A stretch of DNA of 7,454 nt from an uncultured Saprospiraceae bacterium (GCA_937959095.1 CALGLY010000004.1:1-7454), one strand, 5' to 3'; numbered from the stretch's first letter, positions 1 to 6,095 are shown. Numbers and translations are program-made. Notes: a model not told the origin generated them from the letters alone.

Positions 1-63
1 GATATTGTATTAGCATTTCAAGCTCCTGTAAAGCGCCCTTTCACAAAATTTGCCGTTGGATAA
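1..63 (+). CDS. Possible C-terminal end of an unidentified plus-strand gene
   Basis: Frame 1 is open from the window edge to a TAA at 61-63 and encodes a 20-residue tail containing FQAPVKRPFTKFAVG. Of the frames checked here, this one reads most like ordinary protein; the minus-strand frames are short or interrupted by stops. If real, the gene converges with the XisI-like gene at 184-513, leaving about 120 bases in which I see no gene and no clear terminator. The stretch is too short to assign to a family, and a chance open frame of 20 codons is quite possible. Confidence 0.3.
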   Translation, partial: DIVLAFQAPVKRPFTKFAVG

Positions 64-183
64 AACAGCTTGTATGCCTGCCTGTAAGGAGATACTGTCC
101 GACAGCTTTTCTACAAACCCGCCTTCTACGCAACGAGTAAGTCTCTGATTTATAAAAACCATACGCCCCCAAATCGTAAAAAA

Positions 184-513
184 TTAAGCTGCTACTTCTA
201 GCGCACGATTCACCGAATCTTTTAGCCAACCCACTACAATATCCGCTTTAGCGACACCTTGTTCTTCTAGGGCTTTATCTATTTGATAATCGGTGGCATT
301 TTCAAAAAACCAAATTTTGCCATTTATCAATTCGGCATGAAACCAAAGGTCGTGGATAAATTTGCGTTCATGCCAACCAACAGCTAATACCAAGAAGCTT
401 GTGCCATCCTCCACCAGTTTATAGCGGACATCAGGCATATCTGAATAACCGAGTTTACATTGTTTTTCTAATTCTTTCTTTAGGAGATTTCGGTACGTGC
501 TTAGTTTATCCAT
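184..513 (-). CDS. XisI-like protein (fdxN element excision controlling factor family)
   Basis: This 109-residue protein has the usual length and layout of the XisI family. It opens with MDKLSTYRNLLKKEL, has the central VGW (45-47) followed by a basic stretch, then the strand HAELINGKIWFF (about 59-70) with the hallmark GKIW, and ends with GVAKADIVVGW (86-96), which matches the family's GVPxxDIVLGF block. XisI was named in Anabaena, where XisF, XisH and XisI are needed to excise the fdxN element. Most family members lie outside such elements, next to an XisH-type nuclease-fold partner, and their role is not settled. No XisH-like gene lies on either side here: upstream is a divergent GldM-domain gene 135 bases away, and downstream only about 180 bases are visible. 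The ATG at 511-513 is the natural start and I see no Shine-Dalgarno sequence. The family call is fairly secure; a function in recombination should not be assumed. Confidence 0.82.
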   Translation of the reverse strand: MDKLSTYRNLLKKELEKQCKLGYSDMPDVRYKLVEDGTSFLVLAVGWHERKFIHDLWFHAELINGKIWFFENATDYQIDKALEEQGVAKADIVVGWLKDSVNRALEVAA

Positions 514-648
514 GCTTCTATTTTTTCTGACTTTTAATAAAGGTAGGGGCTTTTTGTTTGTCTACAAAATAACCAATGGCAACCGTATCTTATGAAGAAA
601 GCTGCATTATGCATTTAGATGTAGAACAAATTGAAAATACAAACCAAT

Positions 649-1311
649 ATGAATCAAAGAATATTGCTACTTATCCTATTAACAATAACCATTCATGTAG
701 CCTACGGACAAACTATATCTAAAACAGTTGTTGCTATAGATAACAGGTATCTTCTTGCAGGTGTAGATAATCCAATAGAAGTAATAGCAAGGCAAGAGAC
801 TCCTCTTTGTGTAGAACAATTTAGTGTGGTCATGCATGGCAGCGTTGACAAAAAGGATGTAGAGATAAGACAGGTAGGCAATTCTTTTATTATTCGTCCG
901 AAAAGAGCAGGCATAGTAAAATTGACCATTGACTTAGGGGATACAATCGAAATACAAGAACTACGCGTAAAAACAATAACACCAGTCGGGCGACTTGGAA
1001 AATATAAAGCAAATTCTAATGCAACGCTAGGCGTTGGAGAAATGAAAGCTCAAAGAGGCGTACTCGCTATCATAGAATGCTGCGGCTTTGATGCAAAATG
1101 TACGACTGTTTCATATGAAGTAGTACGAGTAAGCAAGCAAGGTGAAATCAATAAAATTGTGAATACAGGAGGCAGATTCAAAGAATCTACACAAAAAATC
1201 ATACAGAAAGCTAGCTCAGGAGATATGTATATTTTTAGGAAGATAAAATATCGTTGTCCTGGTATGGTGGCATCCCAAGACTTAGAGAATATGATTTTTG
1301 ATGTGAAATAG
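649..1311 (+). CDS. Secreted stand-alone GldM/PorM C-terminal domain protein
   Basis: The 220-residue product starts with a typical signal peptide (MNQRILLLILLTITIHVAYG, cleavage probably after Gly20). I chose the ATG at 649 because it begins the signal peptide directly; an in-frame TTG at 631 would only add six polar residues. The mature part matches the last two periplasmic domains of GldM/PorM. Residues near 34-45 carry the LAGVDNPIEV motif that opens the third GldM domain. Residues 80-107 give the IIRPKRAGIVKLTI strand pair and the linker LRVKTITP. From about 112 on there is the fourth domain, with GEMKAQRGVLAIIECCGFDAKCTTVSY. Full GldM has an N-terminal transmembrane helix and some 500 residues and couples the motor to the outer-membrane ring of gliding/type IX secretion. 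Here the anchor and the first two domains are absent. Five cysteines (54, 144, 145, 151, 203) are unusual and may form disulfides. No other gld or por gene is in the window. It might be a GldM-like periplasmic adaptor or an independent surface protein; that is inference. Confidence 0.8.
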   Translation: MNQRILLLILLTITIHVAYGQTISKTVVAIDNRYLLAGVDNPIEVIARQETPLCVEQFSVVMHGSVDKKDVEIRQVGNSFIIRPKRAGIVKLTIDLGDTIEIQELRVKTITPVGRLGKYKANSNATLGVGEMKAQRGVLAIIECCGFDAKCTTVSYEVVRVSKQGEINKIVNTGGRFKESTQKIIQKASSGDMYIFRKIKYRCPGMVASQDLENMIFDVK

Positions 1312-1425
1312 TTGTACTACCCACGGAATTGCTAAATCCGCACCAGCAATAAATCGCTCTTTTGGATTTTGGAGTTGAAAATTATAGCCAATTCAAGCTA
1401 TCTTTAATCCCAAACCCTGATTAGC

Positions 1426-1977
1426 CTACCACCAATCATCTCTTTTCCTACGTTGTCTGCGCTCTTCTAATTCTTCCAAGAGGCGAGTTTCATCTTCTTC
1501 TGTCCAAGGTGTTTTGTCCCAATCTTTCGACATTTCTGCAAAAAAACGACAATGACAATATTCCATTCCAAAGCCACAACTACCGTGTATTTGCCCTTCT
1601 TCGCAATAGTCAAAGAAGTTTTCGTGCCACATCAACCAAGCGTGTTCTTGTTGCCACCTTCGTCGGATAGTAGCGTATTGCAGATATACAGGTACTTTAA
1701 TTTGTGTCACCCAATGACAGTTGATTTCCGAAAGTAGCTCTTCCAATACTTTAAGCAATGTGGCGGCTTGTTCTTCTGTCAGATGTTCGGGAGGTGGCAG
1801 CATCTCTTGTTTGATACCTGTCCAATCTTCCACTGAACGTTTGGGCGCTTGTTGCTCGTCCTCGTCGGTAGGTAGCCACTCATCTAGTTCATAAGATGCT
1901 TTAGGTATCCACGGCGGCAGCATATCCTCTTTTGCAACTTGGATGTCCGCTATGAGTTGGGTGAGGTATTTTTGCAT
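1426..1977 (-). CDS. Hypothetical acidic protein with a Cys-x8-Cys-x6-Cys-x-Cys cluster
   Basis: I do not recognise this 183-residue protein. It has no signal peptide or membrane segment, so it is probably cytoplasmic. The N-terminal half is acidic and proline-rich, with two similar motifs, EDMLPPWIP (17-25) and QEMLPPPEHLTEEQ (57-70). A predicted helix follows (about 66-84), then a tryptophan- and arginine-rich stretch (RRRWQQEHAWLMWHENFF, 105-122). A compact cluster holds Cys125, Cys134, Cys141 and Cys143 with His131 and His142 in between, a plausible single zinc site. The C-terminus is strongly charged (EELEERRQRRKRDDWW). The ATG at 1975-1977 fits the codon pattern. The gene lies 137 bases downstream of pth on the same strand, with a broken DUF433 fragment between them, and converges with the GldM-domain gene. 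The repeated DMLPP/EMLPP segment hints at a conserved family with two short binding motifs. The frame is surely coding; its role is unknown. Confidence 0.7.
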   Translation of the reverse strand: MQKYLTQLIADIQVAKEDMLPPWIPKASYELDEWLPTDEDEQQAPKRSVEDWTGIKQEMLPPPEHLTEEQAATLLKVLEELLSEINCHWVTQIKVPVYLQYATIRRRWQQEHAWLMWHENFFDYCEEGQIHGSCGFGMEYCHCRFFAEMSKDWDKTPWTEEDETRLLEELEERRQRRKRDDWW

Positions 1978-1988
1978 CTGCGTTTTAT

Positions 1989-2085
1989 TTTGATGATTGA
2001 TACTGCAATATCATGTAATGCAAGGTTTTCCAGCACGTATTTTCGGATTTATACTGATGCGGCTATCTAAGGTGGCTGCTGTCAT
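1989..2085 (-). pseudogene. Decayed fragment of a DUF433 (antitoxin-like) gene
   Basis: An ATG at 2083-2085 opens a 24-codon frame whose residues 10-23, ISINPKIRAGKPCI, are almost identical to the start of DUF433 proteins (typically ITINPxIxxGKPCIRGTRI). The frame hits a TGA at 2011-2013. Shifting to the adjacent frame at about 2015 continues with DIAVSII, matching the next family block (RIAVSxIL). So the conserved core seems to persist across a small deletion that removed the RGT part and broke the frame. The similarity ends at about 1989, a few bases before the start of the unknown gene at 1977; most of the roughly 75-residue domain is missing. DUF433 proteins often sit beside PIN-like DUF5615 proteins in suspected toxin-antitoxin pairs; no partner is visible. 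Resemblance to the family is clear by eye; the frameshift reading is inference. Confidence 0.62.
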
Positions 2086-2114
2086 AGGTTTGCTTGAACC
2101 ATCACATCTAGTTT

Positions 2115-2729
2115 TTAACGATTGAATTTACTCATGGTATGTTGCAAGCCTATTGCTCCAAAGGACTTCACAGCATCGGCAGCATGTGTGATTATTTCAG
2201 GGAGTTGTTCATTTTCTTCACTTGTCCACTCTCCTAATACGAAATTTACTTGCTTTCCTTTCCCAAAAGCATCACCAATGCCGATACGTAGCCGTGCATA
2301 GTTATTGCCACCTGTCATTTGGTCTATATCTTTCAATCCATTATGTCCACCCGGGCTTCCCTTTCCGCGTAAGCGTTGTTTGCCGAAAGTGAGATTGAGG
2401 TCATCCACCACAACTAGTAGATTTGGTTTCTCAATTTTCTTTTTTTGTAGCCAATAACGTACTGCTTTGCCACTCAAATTCATATAAGTAGAAGGCTTTA
2501 GCATTACAAAAGTGCGCCCTCTATGCTTAAACTCTGCTATACTACCAAGGTTGTCTACTTTCCAACTTACATCTGCTGCTTTAGCGAGTGCATCCACCAC
2601 CTCAAAACCAATATTGTGGCGCGTGTTGTCATACTTTGCACCAATATTGCCAAGTCCTACTATTAAATATTTCATCGGATCAGGTTCTTCTTCTTCGCGT
2701 TTAAATAGATTTTTTAACCAATCGAACAT
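2115..2729 (-). CDS. pth: Peptidyl-tRNA hydrolase
   Basis: This enzyme frees tRNA from peptidyl-tRNAs that drop off the ribosome, an essential cytoplasmic recycling step. All family landmarks are present in order: GLGNIG (25-30, Asn28), the catalytic histidine in NTRHNIGF (His38), KPSTYMNLSG (78-87, Asn84), VVDDLNL (107-113, Asp109), GSPGGHNGLKDI (124-135, Asn130) and RLRIGIG. The 204-residue length is slightly above the usual 185-195 because of an 18-residue leader, MFDWLKNLFKREEEEPDP, before MKYLIVGLGN. The leader is an amphipathic segment followed by an acidic patch. Translation could also start at Met19 (ATG 2673-2675), giving a standard-length enzyme. A TAnnTTTG-like box lies 35 bases before the outer ATG and favours transcripts that include it. 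Upstream is the fold-back element that separates pth from ggt; downstream are a DUF433 remnant and an unknown gene. Confidence 0.97.
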   Translation of the reverse strand: MFDWLKNLFKREEEEPDPMKYLIVGLGNIGAKYDNTRHNIGFEVVDALAKAADVSWKVDNLGSIAEFKHRGRTFVMLKPSTYMNLSGKAVRYWLQKKKIEKPNLLVVVDDLNLTFGKQRLRGKGSPGGHNGLKDIDQMTGGNNYARLRIGIGDAFGKGKQVNFVLGEWTSEENEQLPEIITHAADAVKSFGAIGLQHTMSKFNR

Positions 2730-2763
2730 AATAAGTAACTTATTCTAGGATAAAAAAGTGCCA

Positions 2764-2771
2764 CAAATGTA
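2764..2771 (-). promoter_or_regulatory. Candidate Bacteroidota -7 box for pth
   Basis: Read on the minus strand this is TACATTTG, a perfect match to the phylum's -7 consensus TAnnTTTG, 35 bases before the outer pth ATG. I do not see a convincing TTG-type -33 box at the expected distance, so the call rests on one motif and its position. It would place the promoter between pth and the fold-back element, so pth would not depend on read-through from ggt. Confidence 0.4.
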
Positions 2772-2821
2772 AGAGAAATTGATGATTTGATCTTTTTATT
2801 TACTACGAGATGATACATAAA

Positions 2822-3074
2822 TTTGTGAAACCATGTAAGAGATACAAACATAACCTTTTGAAGGGTTTTCCTATAAAAAATCAAGCCGTCAAAAAACAGT
2901 GCTTTATTAGCAAATTGTTTATTTGTTTATGTGGTGATTTGCTTATAAAACTAGCCACATAAACAAATCACCGCATCAACAAATCCACAGAAAGGATTAA
3001 AAAAGCACTAATTTTGGCTTCATTTTTTTTTACAGGAAAACCCTTTAACCTTTTGTCTTACATGGTTTCACAAA
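2822..3074. repeat. 253-bp fold-back element with nested inverted arms (MITE-like)
   Basis: The element fills most of the 369 bases between ggt and pth. Five perfect complementary blocks occur in mirror order. The outermost is TTTGTGAAACCATGTAAGA (2822-2840) against 3056-3074, 19 bp. Then come AAGGGTTTTCCT (2861-2872) against 3034-3045, AAGCC (2883-2887) against 3016-3020, AGTGCTTT (2898-2905) against 3002-3009, and ATTTGTTTATGTGG (2921-2934) against 2955-2968. The arms close on a 20-base loop. The centre also holds degenerate tandem copies of a 16-17-base unit resembling GTGATTTGTTTATGTG, twice on each arm, so alternative pairings exist. There is no coding frame inside and no certain target-site duplication (a CATA occurs just outside each end). 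It could be a miniature inverted-repeat transposon relic, a structured RNA in the ggt 3' region, or a dispersed palindromic repeat. Confidence 0.75.
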
Positions 3075-3098
3075 GCATATTTTATTCTTACATATTGC

Positions 3099-4838
3099 CT
3101 AATACCCAACGGCTGAATCATCAGGATTGCGCTTGTCACCTACGCCATGCAATTTCCCATCAGGGAGTACCTGTATTGCTTTAATGACTCCCATGTATTT
3201 TCGTTCTTTCAGCTTATGTCCCATTGCTTTCAGACTATCGCGCATAGCGGTATCAAGTACCCCTTCTTCCAGCCAGATTTCATCAGGATAGAACTGATGG
3301 TGAAAACGCCCTGCCCACACAGCTTTATTCAGTGGCATACCAAATTCAGCTACATTCACAAAGGTCTGGAAAACGGCCGTAATGATAGTAGAACCACCTG
3401 GCGCACCTAGCACCATGAAAAGTTTTCCATCCTTTTCGATAATCGTAGGAGTCATAGAGCTAAGCATCCGCTTGTTAGGTGCTATTGCATTTGCCTCTGC
3501 ACCTAGCAATCCAAATTGGTTCGGAGTCCCTGGTTTTGAGCTGAAATCATCCATTTCATTGTTCAAGAAAAAACCTGCACCGCCTACTACTACTTTATTG
3601 CCAAAGTTAGAATTAATCGTCGTCGTGACCGATACGGACATGCCGTTTTCATCTATCACGGAAGTGTGGGTCGTTTCAAAACTTTCGAGCATAATTTTGA
3701 AATCTCCCGAAGCAATAGAATCACTCACGGAAGCAGTTTCAGGCGAAAAATCAGCCATGCGCTCTGCTAGATAATCCGCTTCCATGAGGCTATCGAGTGG
3801 GACAGGATAAAAATCCATATCGCCTAAAAACTTCGCTCTATCCGCATAGGCTCTTCGTTCTACTTCTGTCATCAGGTGTATTGCTTCCTTCGAATGAAAA
3901 CCATATTCAGCAAGAGGAAACGGCTCTATCATTTCTAGCATTTGTGCAATAGCAATACCTCCACTAGAGGGCGGCGGCATAGAAATCAAACGATAATTTT
4001 TATAATTAGTAGTAATGGGATCGCGCCATCGGGCATTATAATTTTCGAGATCTTCTAGAGTAATAATTCCACCACCACGTTTCATCTCTTCTACAATCAA
4101 TTCGGCAGTTCTGCCTTTATAGAAGCCATCGCGGCCGTTCTTTAAGATACGCTCAAGGCAAGCCGCTAAATCGGTTTGTTGTAGAAGCTGTCCTTCTGCC
4201 CAATCTTCCTCTTTTATGAATACGGTAGGTGAAATGGTGTTTTTTCGGAAGGCATCTTCAAATTTATTCAAGCGATTTGCTTCCGTTAATGAGATTTGGT
4301 AGCCGTTTTGAGCAAGTTCTAAAGCAGGCTGTAGGAGTTTTTCCCATTCTAGTTTTCCATGTTTTTGATGCGCTGCCCACATTCCTCCGGGGGTGCCTGG
4401 TACACCTGATGCCAAATGCCCAGCAGTACTGAGTCCTTTCACTACATTTTTTAGACTATCTAAGTACATGTCGCGCGAAGCTGCTGCAGGAGCCTTTTCT
4501 CGATAGTCGATTGTTGTGGCTGAACCATCTGCTTGCCGAATAACCATCAATCCGCCACCACCTAAGTTGCCTGCTCTTGGATATACTACGGCAAGTGCAA
4601 ACTGTACTGCTACGGCTGCATCTAATGCATTACCGCCTTGTTTAAGAATTGCTGTACCTACTTCCGAAGCTAAGGGGTGTGCCGATACTACCATCGCTGA
4701 ATCAGAAATTGCACTCTGGTCTATCTTATACAAAGGCTTTTTTTCGGATGATTTACAGGCATTTATTACTATAAATAAAATAAAAAGTGTAAGTATACTT
4801 ACACTGTATTTCAATAGTTTAGATTGGAAAACCTTCAT
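3099..4838 (-). CDS. ggt: Gamma-glutamyltransferase, probable lipoprotein
   Basis: This is a complete 579-residue gamma-glutamyltransferase precursor, which hydrolyses or transfers the gamma-glutamyl group of glutathione and related compounds outside the cytoplasm and cleaves itself into two subunits. Residues 1-28 form a lipoprotein signal with lipobox INAC and Cys28 as the lipid site. The large subunit carries the substrate-binding DYRE (Arg113) and the GNLGGGG and SGVPGTPGG blocks. The small subunit would begin at the nucleophile Thr389 in ETTHTSVIDENG. It shows TTTIN (Thr407, Asn409), NNEMDDF (Glu428, Asp431), a lid-loop segment KPGTPNQFGLLGAEANAI (435-452), MLSSMTP (Ser460, Ser461) and APGGS (Gly481, Gly482). 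These correspond to Thr391, Thr409, Asn411, Gln430, Asp433, Ser462/463 and Gly483/484 of the E. coli enzyme. Everything needed for activity is present. The gene stands alone: divergent from the secreted EEP-fold gene across 262 AT-rich bases and separated from pth by the fold-back element. Confidence 0.97.
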   Translation of the reverse strand: MKVFQSKLLKYSVSILTLFILFIVINACKSSEKKPLYKIDQSAISDSAMVVSAHPLASEVGTAILKQGGNALDAAVAVQFALAVVYPRAGNLGGGGLMVIRQADGSATTIDYREKAPAAASRDMYLDSLKNVVKGLSTAGHLASGVPGTPGGMWAAHQKHGKLEWEKLLQPALELAQNGYQISLTEANRLNKFEDAFRKNTISPTVFIKEEDWAEGQLLQQTDLAACLERILKNGRDGFYKGRTAELIVEEMKRGGGIITLEDLENYNARWRDPITTNYKNYRLISMPPPSSGGIAIAQMLEMIEPFPLAEYGFHSKEAIHLMTEVERRAYADRAKFLGDMDFYPVPLDSLMEADYLAERMADFSPETASVSDSIASGDFKIMLESFETTHTSVIDENGMSVSVTTTINSNFGNKVVVGGAGFFLNNEMDDFSSKPGTPNQFGLLGAEANAIAPNKRMLSSMTPTIIEKDGKLFMVLGAPGGSTIITAVFQTFVNVAEFGMPLNKAVWAGRFHHQFYPDEIWLEEGVLDTAMRDSLKAMGHKLKERKYMGVIKAIQVLPDGKLHGVGDKRNPDDSAVGY

Positions 4839-5100
4839 AGTGAGCGTAAAATTTTAGGTTGAATAAATCATTGTTAAAGGTAATAAAATTTATTATTGGA
4901 AGTACTATCATGCAAAATTGTTAAAGCAAGGAATGTAGTCAATTATATAAAATTCAACTTCAAGTACAATTTGATACTTGTATTCGCACTTATTTTCTAT
5001 TCTTTCTAGTGCATTAACTGGCAAGAAATAACCTATCCAACTTTGAAAGTTATTTATGAGTTGATGCGCTAGGGCAATTTTTTTTTCAAAAATGTAAGCT

Positions 5101-6000
5101 ATGACAAGATATTTACTCCTTCTATTGGCGTTGTTCAGTACGTCTTTTTTAGTAGCTCAAAATTTAAAATTACTTACTTATAACTTAGCCGATGGAGTCG
5201 GAGATAAGCGAGGAAATATCAATAATCTTCAGCAATATATGAAGCAATTTGATGTGGATGTAGCTGCCTTTCAAGATATAGATGGTATATCGGAAGCTGC
5301 GCTGAAGGAATGGGCAAAAAAGTGGAAACATCCCTATGTAGCTATCATACAAAGCGACGCTTATGCTTTAGCGATTACTTCTAAATACCCACTAGAAAAC
5401 ACGAAAAAAATAAAAGCAGATATGCAGCATGGTTATCTCTATACGGAGGTAGCAGGTGTAGGTATCTATACAACGCAACTAACGAGCGAAAATGCAAAAG
5501 CACGGCAGCTAGAAGCTAACAAAATAGCTACAGATGTAGCTACTAATGGACGGGAGACTATTGTACTATTGGGTACATTGAATAGTTATTCTCCGCAAGA
5601 TAGTCTTATCTATAATGATCGTTTTCGGAGAGTACCGAAGGAAAATCGTTATGATAGAGATGTAATTATGCGTCTAGCAAGTTATCAGCGCAAACGAAAT
5701 TATGAAGTCTTGTATCAGCTTCGAGATGCCGGTTTGGAAGATGTGCTAGCCAATCAGCGTGGTACGGATAGCGTGGTAGAAATTACGCATCCTACGAGTG
5801 GTGAAGTGCCAGAGTACGAACAGCATCGCTTCGACTATATTTTATGTAATAAACATCTAGCAGCACAGTGCGAAAGAATAGAACTTTTGGAAATGAAACG
5901 TAGCCAAAAGATATCAGAGCATTATCCTGTGATGGCTACTTTTCAATTAGGAAAAACTACATCCGAAAAGGATAGGTCATTTGGAGAATCTAAAAAATGA
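5101..6000 (+). CDS. Secreted endonuclease/exonuclease/phosphatase-fold protein with altered active site
   Basis: The 299-residue protein begins with a signal peptide (MTRYLLLLLALFSTSFLVA, cleavage before Gln20), so it acts in the periplasm or outside. The rest follows the EEP (DNase I-like) fold in order: KLLTYNLADG (23-32, Asn28), FQDID (57-61), AYALAITSKYPL (87-98), TTQL (124-127), LLGTLNSYSPQDS (156-168), HRFDYILCN (242-250) and SEHYPVMATFQL (272-283). Active members usually have QE, THL, GDxN and SDH at these sites. Here they read QD (Asp59), TQL (Gln126), GTLN (Thr159, with Asn161 kept) and SEH (Glu273, with His274 kept). With the metal-binding acid weakened, one catalytic histidine gone and the GDxN aspartate gone, normal phosphodiesterase activity is doubtful. 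An ATG-TAA start-stop pair (5092-5097) lies three bases before the start codon. The gene is probably a single unit, ending in a hairpin that overlaps its stop. The fold is secure; substrate and activity are unknown. Confidence 0.85.
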   Translation: MTRYLLLLLALFSTSFLVAQNLKLLTYNLADGVGDKRGNINNLQQYMKQFDVDVAAFQDIDGISEAALKEWAKKWKHPYVAIIQSDAYALAITSKYPLENTKKIKADMQHGYLYTEVAGVGIYTTQLTSENAKARQLEANKIATDVATNGRETIVLLGTLNSYSPQDSLIYNDRFRRVPKENRYDRDVIMRLASYQRKRNYEVLYQLRDAGLEDVLANQRGTDSVVEITHPTSGEVPEYEQHRFDYILCNKHLAAQCERIELLEMKRSQKISEHYPVMATFQLGKTTSEKDRSFGESKK

Positions 6001-6024
6001 GTGAATATATTTACGCATTCACTC
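5999..6024 (+). terminator. Hairpin overlapping the stop codon of the EEP-fold gene
   Basis: GAGTGAAT (5999-6006) pairs perfectly with ATTCACTC (6017-6024) around a 10-base loop. The stem includes the last two bases of the TGA stop. No T-run follows, so it is not a standard intrinsic terminator. It may work with the larger hairpin at 6030-6086 to end or protect the transcript. Confidence 0.4.
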
Positions 6025-6029
6025 CTTAT

Positions 6030-6086
6030 CTCGACTTTTCCGATAGTCAGGTATCCAAATCCACGATAACCATCGGGAAAGTCGAG
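6030..6086. repeat. 57-bp palindromic element between convergent genes
   Basis: CTCGACTTTTCCGAT (6030-6044) pairs along its full 15 bases with 6072-6086, with one T-G wobble. Inside it, GGTATC (6050-6055) can pair with GATAACC (6065-6071) with one bulged base. It lies between the ends of the EEP-fold gene and the alkyltransferase-like gene, where a two-way terminator would be expected, but there is no T-run on either side. A dispersed REP-like repeat or an RNA-stabilising structure is equally possible. Confidence 0.55.
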
Positions 6087-6095
6087 CTTATCACA

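Noticed and set aside
95..105. Palindrome CTGTCCGACAG followed by a short T-rich stretch, as a terminator
   Set aside because: The one-base centre leaves only a 3-bp usable stem, too weak for a terminator.
10..162. A 50-codon minus-strand frame starting at an ATG at 160-162
   Set aside because: It has no recognisable motif, and the plus-strand tail at 1-63 competes with it; not supportable as a gene.
518..589. A 23-codon minus-strand open stretch ending in TAG four bases before the XisI-like ATG, as if an upstream xisH ended there
   Set aside because: It is bounded upstream by a stop and shows no resemblance to the C-terminus of XisH; the spacing alone is not enough.
576..722. A plus-strand ATG-started frame of 48 codons overlapping the start of the GldM-domain gene
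   Set aside because: It runs in another frame across the clear signal peptide of the GldM-domain protein and has no recognisable similarity.
1324..1350. Short overlapping inverted repeats (CGGA...TCCG at 1324-1340 and ATTGCT...AGCAAT at 1328-1350) between convergent genes
   Set aside because: Stems are only 4-6 bp with no T-run, so neither a terminator nor a defined repeat family can be claimed.
1312..1408. Minus-strand open stretch reading RFIAGADLAIPWVV in the gap after the GldM-domain gene
   Set aside because: About 36 codons between stops, part of it antisense to the GldM-domain gene, no start codon and no family I can name; probably chance.
2822..3074. Retron msr-msd RNA or CRISPR array as explanation for the nested repeats
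   Set aside because: No reverse transcriptase or cas gene is in the window, and the repeats are mirror-inverted arms, not regularly spaced direct repeats.
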